Shown: positions 46,783 to 57,770 of the stretch, one piece after another | Numbering within the stretch: the stretch's first letter is position 1 | Layout of the letters: each line of letters starts with the position of its first letter | From: Fomes fomentarius | Taxonomy: Eukaryota; Basidiomycota; Agaricomycetes; Polyporales; Polyporaceae | Direction: 5' to 3' | NCBI GenBank assembly: GCA_022606135.1 | Contig: JABYQN010000008.1 | Location: forward strand, 124,001 to 188,000 | Length of the DNA: 64,000 nt | Made by a program: the position numbers and the translations under genes | Notes under the pieces: model-generated | Database searches by the model: none | Told to the model about the DNA's origin: nothing | Seen by the model: only the letters and a program-made list of their open reading frames with translations

Positions 46783-49386
46783 ATGTCTCGCGTCTCGTTT
46801 GCTCCCGGTACTAAGCTCGATCCTAGTGCATCCCCACATAAGTCATACCGCTGCAACTCCGAGCACTCCAGCACCAAACTAAAGCGTGAAACTCGCCACG
46901 GAGAATTGCGTTTCAACATGCACCGCAAGACTACCATCCTCGACCACAACAAGTTCATGTTGAAGTTCTTTGGAGACGTTGATGGAGAAGATGTGGACAT
47001 CTTTGACGGCCTTCCGACTCCTACTAAAGAGTCACCAATGTACGACACCATGGTGAGTGTCGTTGACGGTTTGACAAGTACACATACATACTAACTCCCC
47101 GGTCTATCAGCCTGACAAGCTAAACGAGTCAGAAATTTGCCCTGGATATGTCTTCGTTGCTCATCCTACCCGCTCCGACACGGCTGACACCGGCAAACTG
47201 GGTGTCGACTGTGGGATGTACCCCGAGCAATACGTCCCGCAGCTTCCCGCCGGAAAGTCCGGTTTCCCCCCGGTAGACTGGTCAGAGCTGGAGATTCCTA
47301 TAGAGTGCAAGACAAAGCCCAATGACCAGGACCCTTTCGAAGACGACTCCCCGCACTATGAGCCCACCGTCGACTCGCGCAAGGCTGTCCTTGGACAAAT
47401 CCTGTCGTATGCGGAGCTCGTCTTCAGGCACCAACAGCGCACCTTCTTCTATATGGTCGTCTTCCTAGGCGACTACGCACGCATCCTGCGCATCGATCGA
47501 TCATCTATCTTCGCCACGGAGAAGTTCAACTACAAGACCGAATCGTCGAAGCTCTCCCAGTTCCTCTCACGGTACACAAAGCTTCCCCCGGCGAAACGCG
47601 GCCACGACACGTCAGCGACTCGTGTGCGCCCCGGCACCAAGCTTTGGAAAAAGATGTTGAGTCGGCGCACCGACACCCCCAAGGATCACAGACAGCAGTA
47701 CTTTTCCGACTCACTCGACGAGAACTGGGCGTGGTGGGAGCTCAAGGTTCCGGTAGGGACGACACACTACGAGAAGTTCTTGGTCGGCAAACCGCACTTC
47801 ATCGCGCCAGGAGTCGTTGGTCGAGGTACTCGAGGCTACGTCGCGCTTCCAGTCAACTCAAAAGGGAAAGCGAAGGGCAAGTTCGTCTATCTGAAGGATG
47901 CGTGGCGTGTCGATCACCCCGGCATTGACCAGGAAGGCTCCATCCTGCAGGAGCTCAATGAGAAGAACGTCCAACATGTACCTACTCTCGTCTGCCACGG
48001 CGACTTGGCTGGCGCAGAGCAGGTTACCGATTGGAGGGACTTCTGGGCAGAGTGCCATGCTGTCAAGGGGGTCAAGCCCGCCGCGTCGGCCTCCCCCCTG
48101 AAGCGGCACCAGCATTATCGTCTAGTCGTGAAAGAGGTCGGGAAGCCGCTGCATGAGTTCGGCGACTCCTCTGTTGAACTCATACTGGCATTGTTTTATT
48201 GCCTCCTAGGTGTGTTCTGTCACGATCTTTTCTCGGAGTACTTGGCTCATTTTATTCTCATAGCCCACAAGCAAGCTTACAACGTGGGAATCATCCACCG
48301 AGATCTCAGCACTGGCAACATCCTTCTCATCAAAGACGACAAGAGTGGCAAATGGGTCGGCATGCTCAATGACTGGGAGCTGTCGAAGAGGATCTCCACA
48401 GAAGTGCTCGAAGCGCGTCAACCTGATCGCACAGTAAGACATGTTTCCTCCAGTTCCCCTGATGACAATGCTGACACCGTTGGTAGGGCACCTGGCAGTT
48501 CATGTCTGCGCACGCGCTCAATGACGAGGATCGACCGATCGTTCTCGAGGATGAGCTCGAGTCGGTCCTCCACATCCTGCTGTACATCGCGATTCGCTTT
48601 ATCCGGTCCAACCTGGCTCCCGCCAATGTTGGGCAATTCTTGCACGACTACTTCGATTCGTACTCCGCCTCTGCGACTGCATATCGTTGCGGCAGTGCCA
48701 AACTGGCTGCTATGGAGCACGGCGTCATCTCGCTCAGGCGTTACAATGGCGATACAGATGATCGCAAATTGTCCTTGAAGTTCTATTGGTCAAAGTCCAC
48801 AGCATCTACGTCGTCTACGTCTTCGGAGTCGGAGTCTGATTCTGAGGCATCCGGGTCCACCCCTTCCCCTCCTGACCAGTCTTCATCGTCCACTGCTCCT
48901 CTACACCCTGATGTGGACCTTTCTAGGCCCCATCCGATTAACTTCATCTTCGACGGACTCCTGTCGTGGTTCAAGGCGTACTATGCTGAGGACCAGGCTA
49001 CCAAAGATTCAGTAACAAAGGACAGCAGCGTCGGCAGTGGGGACAGTGACGAAGGCTTCGACCTCGATATCCCAGATGTAATGGAGTCGGAAGTCTTCAC
49101 CTACCGGAACGCCGACACGTCCAAGTCGTCCGATGAGGTTGAGGTCAACAGGGCAACTCTCAGAGACAATCTGAGGCGCCACGATGCGGTAATCGGGCTC
49201 TTCAAGGAGGGCCTCAAGCGGGCGAAATGGCCCAAAAATGACCGAGTGAAGGACATGAAGCCCAAGGACGGATATGTGATCCCCAAGGATCAGGGACCGA
49301 TGAGCTCGGTGACTCGGACTTCACAGAAGCGTTCTTGTGAGGAGGGTGAGACGACCTCGCGCTCGACGAAGAGGAGTAGGAATTGA
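46783..49386 (+). CDS. FunK1-type fungal protein kinase, copy B
   Basis: Exons 46783-47052, 47111-48209, 48264-48433 and 48487-49386 mirror copy A and give 812 residues with the same HRD loop, DWE in place of DFG, and basic tail. Up to the kinase core only four substitutions were noticed (for example T to A in LPxGKSGF, I to V in VxFLGDYA, Q to E in SVxLILA). Two blocks then differ strongly. Around residues 665-695 copy B has SAKLAAMEHGVISLRRYNGD where copy A has RAKLVAMREGFIDLAPYNGN. In a second block near residue 790 copy B has VFTYRNADTSKSSDEVEVNR. DNA on both sides of each block is nearly identical. Both genes look intact. Confidence 0.88.
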
Positions 49387-49559
49387 TCGCCTGCTTGCAT
49401 GTATGTATTGCCCTCATCATTTCCCACCGTCATCCTCGCTTTACTCGTATACACCACCCCACACTGACTTGACATTACTTCTTGTGTAGTATACCCCTGC
49501 TTCCGTTAACCATAGTGTATGTAATCAATCTGAAATCATTTCCCGTCTCCATACGCAAA

Positions 49560-49793
49560 CCAGCTTCTCCTCACCTTGTAATATGTGCATGTCTCGCTCT
49601 CTTCCATCCCCTACACCTCGCTCGCCATACACAACACCCGTCCATCACCGTGCGTTGCTCAGAGAATGATCCAGACGCCAACATCCCCGCAGTGCTGAGA
49701 CTTTACTTGCGCGATTTCGTAGTGTCATCTGTCCCACTTGAGTCGAAGGAGATCGAGGGAGCGCCACGGTGGGATGCGGGGACGATTATCGTG
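49560..49793 (+). pseudogene. Decayed fragment of a TRAPPC11 exon (copy B)
   Basis: Same fragment as 24285-24510, but closer to the TRAPPC11 exon at 38751-38991: it keeps AACATCCCCGCAGTGC and GACGATTATCGTG, which copy A has altered. It is out of frame and has no own start, so it is non-coding. Confidence 0.7.
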
Positions 49794-51470
49794 TACAGGT
49801 ACGTCGCACAATCAGGAACTGGAATGCACCATGGAGTGGGACGAGTGGCGCCCCGAGGGGTCTGTCATCCTGAACATTCCCCGCAAGTCGTCAGCATAAT
49901 CCAACTGGTTCATGCCGATGGTGTGGGCGGAATCGTTCGGATCGGGGGTCTCGTCGCTCTTCTGCGACAAGACAAAATTGGAATTGTGCAAGGGGTACGT
50001 CATCATCTTTAGCGTCGACCTAGCATAGGCTGCGAACTGCGCGAGACGCTACCCTCGGGAATGCGACAACCTTGATAGGAGTGCAAGGGGCGTGCTCGAG
50101 CCGCTCGTAACTTTACCTGACAACGTGAACTCTCCGCAGACGGAGATGAAGTACGGGCCTACTTGCGCGGCGAGAATCGTGCTACCAGATGGGCAACGTC
50201 TTTCCCGGGTAGTTACGACCCATGACAGGTTTGAGTTGGGTTGAGTGAGTTCGCTTTCCTTAAACGTTGGGACACGTCACACTGAAACGGTGGCGTATGC
50301 GTATAGCTAGTCTCAATGTGCCAACGAGTGGGACGTTAGGCACAGACAATTACCGTGCAGACATCGGCACGCTCATCACCGCGTCCTGCGTTCACGTTGT
50401 GTGACTCGGAGTAGGTATACAGTTTGATTTTCTCCTGCACAATATCTGATGAATGCGAATACTACTAGAGGTGTCGTGGCAGGGCGTCATCATTCGATGC
50501 ATTCAAACTCTCCGGTTCCGTCCCGCGTCCTTGCAGTTGGTTTGATCGACAGGTCGACGCTCATGGTTTGGCTCGTGATGAACGTTGAACGCTCTTCCTC
50601 GCGTTAACTTTGACCATCCCCAATGCACCGTCTTCTCATCTGACCTCATCTGATGCTCCACACCTTACGCCACAATCTCCCAGTATCGCCACGACTTCTA
50701 GTCTTCCTCGCTTTTTGGACGCGCACTCTCATACCACAGTAGTGTCGTGAGTTCCTCTACAGTATCGGCTCGTACTATGACTTCATCGCACTTATCTTTG
50801 ACAAGAGCGAAGAAAGCGATGATAGAGACGCCCTGCCAAGCATAACGAGGTACAAACTCGAAGACTGCTAGGCACACTAGACAATCGCGGTAGATGGCAA
50901 CATGCGCATATTCCAGCACGTAAGGCGGGTATTGTGAGTAGGCTTCCAGGTGGTTCAAGCCGATGGCTTACCTTCTGCAAAAACAGTGTCACATTCTCCA
51001 CAGAAACGAACCCCAAACTTAGACGCGTGGTCCCTTCTTCTCCTTCATCTAGAAGCATTTTCAAGGACATATGAGCCACTATAGCCCCGTGAGCCCTTTC
51101 TGCGCTCCTGATTCCCATGATACTGAGTCTGCAAAAAGGCCGTAGGAAGTCCACATATGAAGAGCCTAGAGCTGGCCTTGTAACCGGCCGCCGCATAATA
51201 TTCAGGTAGCAAAGAACTAACGCAAAGCAGTCACCCTAGAGAGACATGCATCCTTTCCACGCCTTCTATGGCGCCTCTTGGAAGGTTCAAGCCAGGACAT
51301 CCAGTCATTCGTTTGCCCTTTCTCTAAGTTTGCCTGCCGCATGGTTCGAACCTAAAGAGGGTTGCGGCTGCATTCGGCAGACAACATTTATATCTCGACC
51401 TCCTAGCCTCCCTCGCCCCAGCTGCCCCGACTGGACATCGCACTCCCACTGCAGCACAAATCTCCTATCA
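49794..51470. other. Spacer between TRAPPC11 fragment and MFS gene, copy B
   Basis: Corresponds to 24.51-26.20 kb with many small indels. The protein-like frame of copy A is interrupted here. A minus-strand 86-codon frame (50698-50958) contains RYAWQGVSIIAFFALVKDKC but was not matched to a family. No gene is called. Confidence 0.4.
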
Positions 51471-54276
51471 ATGTCACTGAAGGACAAGAGCGGGGGCGTC
51501 GCTGTATCCCTCGACCACAGCTCTCATACTACTTTCGCCCTATCCGCAAACCCGCTCGCTTGTCATACCTCGCTCCATGGCGACCTGCTTGCCCGGGATG
51601 TCCGTCCCACGGCGGAGCGCAAACTTGTACGAATGTTGGACACCCGCTTGCTCCCGACTGTCATCCTCATCTACATCATGAACTTCATCGACGTAGGTTG
51701 TCCATATCATCACCTAATAGCCTTTTACTGACTGCAATGTAGCGCAGTGCTATCACTGCTGCGCGACTCAAAGGAATCCAAGGCGATCTTGGGCTGACTG
51801 GTGTGTCCATAATTCAAGAAGACTATGTTACTATGCAGCTCATTGCGACCATGCATGTGCGCTAGATATCCAGTATGCAACAGTCCTCGCGATCCTGTAT
51901 GTCTCGTACATAGCCGCTCAGATACCGTCAAACATGGTATACTCTTCCGCTGCTGGTCCTCTCTGGTCCTGGTTCAAAGCCGTTAACCCAGTTTACATAG
52001 ATTCTGAACCGGATTTCGAGGTATAGTGGTTGCTCGCAAAGGACCCTGTCCTCTCGAGATCTGATAGTCGCAACAGGCCTTCATACTATATCCCCGTTTG
52101 TGTGATGTTTTGGGGCCTTACCAGTGGGCTCACCGGTGTTTGTAGTCTCCGCATTTCATCTTCAATCATTTCAAGGACCTGACTGTCATGGCGACTCTAG
52201 GTGACTCGGAGCTATGGAGGCATTCTTTGCGCCCGCCTGTTCATCGGACTTCCTGAGGTAGGCGCTCCCGTCTTGCATTCACCCTCGTTTATGTGACTGA
52301 CGTATTGGTGATATAGGCGGCATTCTATCCGGGTGCAATCTACCTGCTTTCTAGGTGGTATACCCGGAAGGTCTGTCTGCTTTCGCTTTTGAGGTCTCCC
52401 CGTGTGTGACGTTCTGATGCACTGATTTACTGAGTCCTTGTACTAGGAGCTGGGCACGCGGTCTGCGTTTCTATACGCTGGCGCACTCATCTCAAACGCG
52501 TTCGGAGGTGTGAGTTCCGATACGCTGACCTCTCTCTAGCGGCTAACACTGTGATCTCCGCTTACAAAACTGGTACCCTCGGGACTAATGACATCACGTA
52601 GCTCCTCGCTGCCGGAATTCTCTCCCGTATGGAAGGAGTGATGGGGTTGCCTGCCTGGCGTTGGTGCGAGCTTTCATAGTCTCAGGCATTCCGTTTGCTT
52701 GGTGCTGATTATGGTGCGCCAGGATGTTCTTCATTGAGGTCAGAACGAACACACTAGGGGCCGGGGTTGATGATTACTGACGCTCTCCATCGTATGGATA
52801 GGGCGCTGTCACTATAATGGTTGGATTTCTTGCAATGTAGGTCGTTCTATGGTGTAGTGTCCCCTTGCGTTCAAGCGCTCAACTTGGCCCGTTCGCTTTT
52901 CCTGACAGATTCCTGCTACCAGATTACGTGTGTTATCTATCATACACTCAATCACTCGCGCATAATTTGATAGATGGTGTTCATGTTTAGCCTCACAACA
53001 CGCGCTGGCTCACTCCTGAGCAGCGTCGCCTCGCGCAGGTCCGTATCTCTGAAGATGCAGGCGAAGCCGACGAAGATGGAGCTTCCGAGTCGTGCGCATA
53101 TTATAGACGGTGTAATGCTTATGCTCGAAACTGAAGGGATCCTCGTGTAGGGCAATCTCAGGTTTGGTCATGGCACTCGTGGATCCCAAGGTGCTCCTCT
53201 TCTCCGTGATGAACTTCACTCAGAACCTAGGCTTGAGCTACTCCAACTTCTTCCCAACGTGAGTATTACGGTACCATCTCCGTGGAGTCTTCGCCACTGA
53301 TACCACTATATTATCCCCCTAGAATCGCTGCCACCCTCGGTTTCTCCACTACGACCACACTGCTGCTCACTGTGTACGTAATTGGAGGGGGAATACCGAA
53401 CTGAAGTCACGACATACTTATATGGTGCTCCCCCAGACCTCCTTGGATCGTAGCGACAATCTGCTGCTGCCTTAACGCGTGGCATGCCGGTTAGCGATAA
53501 CCATCCACGCTTTCCTGCAATCTCTGACGTTGGTCAATGATATGACCCGTAGATCGCAAGGGAGAACGGTTCTTCCACATCTGTGTTCCTTGGTGGGGCA
53601 CGGTTGTGGGCTTTATCATTAGCACTACCACTATGTCTGTCGCAGGCCGCTACATCGCAATGTTCCTCATGGCGGGCGGAAACGTGGGTTCGTAAGAGTG
53701 GACGTTCTTCAATTTTTCCATTGTCGCTGAAGCTCCTTCCAGGCTTCGCGCTAACATTGTCTTGGCTATCGATTATGGTGCCACGACCGCCCGCGAAGCG
53801 CTCGGCAGCCATCGCCATTGTCAATGGGAGTGGAAGCTTGAGCGCCGTGTATGTCCAAGATTGGTGGTCCTCGGCATTATCTCCAGTGCTCACTGAATTC
53901 TAATTTTTTTGGTACAATGCTGTAGGGTCGGCTCGTACATATGGAAGACATCCTGGGCTCCAGGTTACCGACCCTCAATGTACATCTCTATCGCTGCACT
54001 TGGTTTCGCGACGGTCATGACCATCGGTGAGTTCTTCCTCCACGAGGCTGTTGTCAATCTCGACGCACTCTCTCCTTCTCTTTCGTGTTTGCTGATAGCT
54101 GGATCAATTCAGTCATTCGGCGTATCCTTGTGCATGAGAACAAGATCTTCGAGCGCGAAGAATTTGAGAACTTGGGAGAAGGCGGACACAAGCGCATTGA
54201 AGAAGCCGCGCGGCTGGAGGGAATTTCTTATGCTGAAGCGCTTCAGCGCAAGCGTGGTTTCAGGTATCTACTCTGA
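51471..54276 (+). CDS. MFS transporter, anion:cation symporter, copy B
   Basis: Paralogue of 26202-28982 with the same exon order. It begins MSLKDKSGGVAVSLDHSS; exon 1 ends at MNFID. Later exons give RSAITAARLKGIQGDLGLTG, GGILCARLFIGLPE, AAFYPGAIYLLSRWYTRK, LLAAGILSRMEGVMGLPAWR, the loop TRWLTPEQRRLAQVRI, GLVMALVDPKVLLFS and the tail EGISYAEALQRKRGFRYLL. All junctions checked are GT-AG and in frame. Divergence from copy A is much greater than for the kinases, and introns and spacers carry indels while the exons stay open. That suggests selection on both copies. It is a plasma-membrane permease of unknown substrate. Confidence 0.8.
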
Positions 54277-54740
54277 ATGGTTCACTCTCAGCACCGTAGA
54301 TCCATTGTTCGGGAATTGCCATGTATGAATGATCCGTATCTCCGCTTTGGACGAAGTGGACAGTCCGGGTAGTTGAGTGACTGTCATGTACAATGTATGC
54401 TATTCGACAAGGGTACACTGTGAGGATAATAACTCGGAGCAAGGCTATGCCAGACTCCTCAAACTCTCCTACCGGCCTCTATTACGCCATCACACCATCT
54501 GTAATATCAGTGGATTCTAAAGAGATATTTCATTGAAGAACACAGAGATCGCGCCATAGACATGATGAGAATGTTCATGTTTCGTGTCCTCGTCGGGCGC
54601 CAGCCGCAAGAGCCGAGTACGAGCGCTCAATAGCTTGATGTCCGCCACAACCTGCCCATTCCCAACTACGACGACGTCCCCATCCCTCACACCTCGATCC
54701 TAAACAGTCACTCCAAGAAACAGATAGAACTACGTGCATA
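54277..54740. other. Spacer and promoter of SAP-family gene S5
   Basis: The second half is similar to the DNA just before S2 (about 17500-17650), including CAAGAGCCGAGTAC and CCCATTCCCAAC, so the promoter was duplicated with the gene. No separate gene was seen. Confidence 0.45.
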
Positions 54741-57012
54741 ATGGAATACGAAGCACTCAAGAAGCTGACGCGGTCAGAACTCCAGAAGTTGGCCAAGGTG
54801 AGCGACCAGTGGCTAGTGTTCCTGGAGCTCTCGCAATGAATCCTAATTGCACCTTGCGTCTTCTCGTTCGTGCGGGTCACATATTCTTATCTGTTAGTCC
54901 ATAGGAGTTAGAGCCGTTGGAAAGACGGCAGAAATCATACAACGCTTGTGCGACGCCTCAAACCCACAAGTGGCCCGGGGGTACGTTGCTGGTTCAGGCC
55001 CTCTCTGATACCCGTAGTAACTGACCCACTTCAGCAGCGGAAATACAGACACAACTGAGGAGACTGAGCGTGGAAACGAAACGGTAAAGACGAGTACTAG
55101 GGGATCGGCGACCATATCCATTGCACGTGAGACGCTTTCCGAGAACAACGAAGAAGATGTAAGGAGGGTACCTGCGGCAGGAATGAGCGGGCAAGCTGGC
55201 ACTTCTCCGCGAGTGATGCCCCCGCGGCTGCGAAGAACGATTCAAGTGAAATCACGGAAGGTCAACGCTGGTGAGCAGCTCTGAGTGCCACTGACTTGTG
55301 AACCATTGCTGATGCATTGTCGCTCGTCACCAGCATCATCCGCGGCGAGGATTTCTGAAGGTCCTGCTCACAGGGGGTCAGACGCGATTAATCAGGGAGA
55401 GGTCTCTGGGCAGTCAGACGCAAGAGTGACGGCAGGGGAACGAGTTAGCTCTCCTGAAACGAACAGAGGTACGCTTCTTACTCACATAAAGCTCACCTGT
55501 TTCAAGTGTACTGACACTCGTGCGTCAACTTCCTCAGTAGTCCGCCCAGTTATCATGAGCTTGGCTGACTTCATGGCGGGCGGAGATTCAAGCAAAGAGG
55601 CAACGCGCGACGAGCGCGAGATACCGGTTGGAGGACCGATCGGAAGGCTTGTCTCGCCATCTGGGGTGGGACGCACTCTGAGGCAACAGAGAGGTGTTCT
55701 GCATCTGTAAGAAGACGTGAGTCGATTACAATACAGCACCGAAGTCGAAGTTCATTCGTCTCATATACCCTTTCATTGAAAACAGCGGATGGACACGCTT
55801 CCGTGGATGTACGAAGAACAGGATCGAGGCACCGAGCTCCACCGTACGAGATACCTGCGCACACAACACCGAGATCGCGAAAGAGCTCCCCTACGATGAA
55901 CGGAGGTGAGACCCTTACACCAGATCTTGTCAGAGATTGTGTTTACCCCCATGAATCATGGCCTTCAGTAGCAGCCCTCCCCACCTCGAGGGTCTCTCAC
56001 TTCATGGGAGACAGAGCAGCGGAACCATGTAACGCACGACACGAGCAAAGCGAGACAGTGGCTGGCCCAAGCGGCAGTCATGCACCATCGGCCACTTCTA
56101 CGAAACACATGGCAGCAGTAGAGCAGTCTGTGCCCGGGCTAGGTAAGTCGCAAGCGTCATCGTCCTGTATTACAGCTCCGAGTCGTCTCACCATTTTCCC
56201 CCGCGGCAGAGCAAGGAATTGAACGAGCCTCTGCACTACCACTATGGAGAGCGGTACCGAACGGTGGCAGCAGCGCGGCTGCATTTCAGCGTGTCTGGAC
56301 GCCGGCTTTCGTCGACGAGTGTGGGGGTGAGCTGGGATACAGCCAGTCCGCCGCTCGTCAAAAACTCTGGAGGCAACGGCAACCACGTGGCTCGCGCGAG
56401 GCACCTCCGATTCCTCCAATGAGCCCAGCAACCCATCGTTCATACACTCGACGACCTCAAAACGTGCCTCGGATGTACGAGCATGACGATGAGGACAGCG
56501 ATTCGTCCGAGCTAGGTCGTGCCCCTGCGTACCTCCACCCATTTGCACGGTCGAACGTCAACCACTCCGAGAAGTTCGACGAGCGAGCTGAGAACGAAAA
56601 CGGGCGGCCAACAAGACGGGAGCTCCGAGATGAGCTATGGCATATTGGCGAGCGGGCAAGAGAGTACCCGAGGATCCAGATGGAGGTCCATCAACTCCAG
56701 CAGGTCACGAACGTGATCCAGACTAAGGAGGTATGGATGGAGGCACGGATGCAGGAGATCCAGCGACTTCGACTCGCGATGCAGAAGCAGTACGTGACGA
56801 AGCTGAAGTCAAATCCGGCCCTCTTAGGACGCACGCATCGGGAGCAAACACATGAGGAGAAGTTATTCTTGGGGGAGGAGGTTCAAGAAGACACACTGAG
56901 AGTCGAAGTACCCGCAACTGGAGCACCTACACGACGGAACGGGAAACGAAGGGCGGACGAGAGCGAGTTGGTCGAAAATGCCTCGCGGAAGCGTCTTCGA
57001 AATGCTGTGTGA
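54741..57012 (+). CDS. SAP-like N-terminal domain protein, family member S5
   Basis: Function unknown; the most complete member. Exon 1 (54741-54797) gives MEYEALKKLTRSELQKLAK, and the next exon SIGVRAVGKTAEIIQRLCD completes the SAP-like fold. Six or so further exons encode Ser/Arg/Pro-rich disordered sequence, including RPVIMSLADFMAGGDSSKEA and a block with TPRSRKSSPTMNGGETLTPD shared with S3. The last exon (open from about 56419) has RRELRDELWHIGERAREYPR and EARMQEIQRLRLAMQKQYV, long charged helices likely to coil. It ends in the basic SRKRLRNAV, a possible nuclear signal. It is the right-hand gene of duplication copy B. The gene ends are firm; the inner exons near 55.3-56.3 kb are provisional. 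Confidence 0.68.
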
Positions 57013-57770
57013 TGATGTGGTGTTTTCTCTGTGTTGGTGGGCATTGCTAGTTGACTTGGCCAGCGTCGTATATCTCAGGGCTCACTAGCGAAACGGAGGA
57101 GCCTGTATGTAGTGGGAGGCAAGCTATAACATATGAACTGAACTCCCTGACTCGCGTGTGACATGAAATGTACAAAGTCCGTCCGACCCGGATACCGCAG
57201 TCCGCTTTTCCCCGAGGTTCGATAGTTACCTCGTCCCTTTCCGTCCTCTCACTTGTGCCATCCCGTATTGCCATCAATAAGCTCGTACCTCACGCACGCA
57301 ACATCGTCGTGTGAGGAACGCCAATGGGGCGCAGAATAGGAGACTCGATACATAACTGCTATTGGGTGAGAACTCGAGGTGGTTCAACCATGGTGAGCAC
57401 AAAGGACGGCACAACGTCGGTACGTCGGTTGAATGTACGTAGATGTCCTAAGTGCGCGTTGGTGGGTATACATCTCGTTGTCAACATCTCTACTTGCCTT
57501 CTCCACTTTTTCTGCTCATCAGACCCGGTCGTGTGAGCTGCCGCGCGAAGCCGCTGAAACCGCAACCCCTCATCGCTCGCCGTCAATTGAAGATACTTCA
57601 AAGCATTGTGCTCCGACCACTCACGTTGGACAAGAACGATTATCCATGCACTGGAGAGACTTCTGCCATTTGTGTGATCTTCAGCTCATTGACTTCTGTC
57701 ACAGGTACCTCTCTCGCACTCAATCCATCAGGGCGTATTTCGAGCTACGGAAGTACAAGGGGAATCAGTA
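57013..57770. other. Right edge of duplication B
   Basis: The first ~330 bp still resemble 30.8-31.34 kb. The rest is unique, with only short frames. The 3' ends of S5 and the DUF6534-type gene converge here. Confidence 0.4.

Larger units (their letters stand above)
45610..57345 (+). repeat. Segmental duplication, copy B
   Basis: Direct copy of 20.36-31.34 kb. Gene order is FunK1 kinase, TRAPPC11 fragment, MFS transporter, SAP-family gene, all on +. It is longer than copy A because it keeps the SAP exons and coiled-coil region deleted there. At its left edge an extra ~35 bp is present compared with copy A (after GGGACGTTG). The right edge was judged from fading similarity. Confidence 0.85.
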
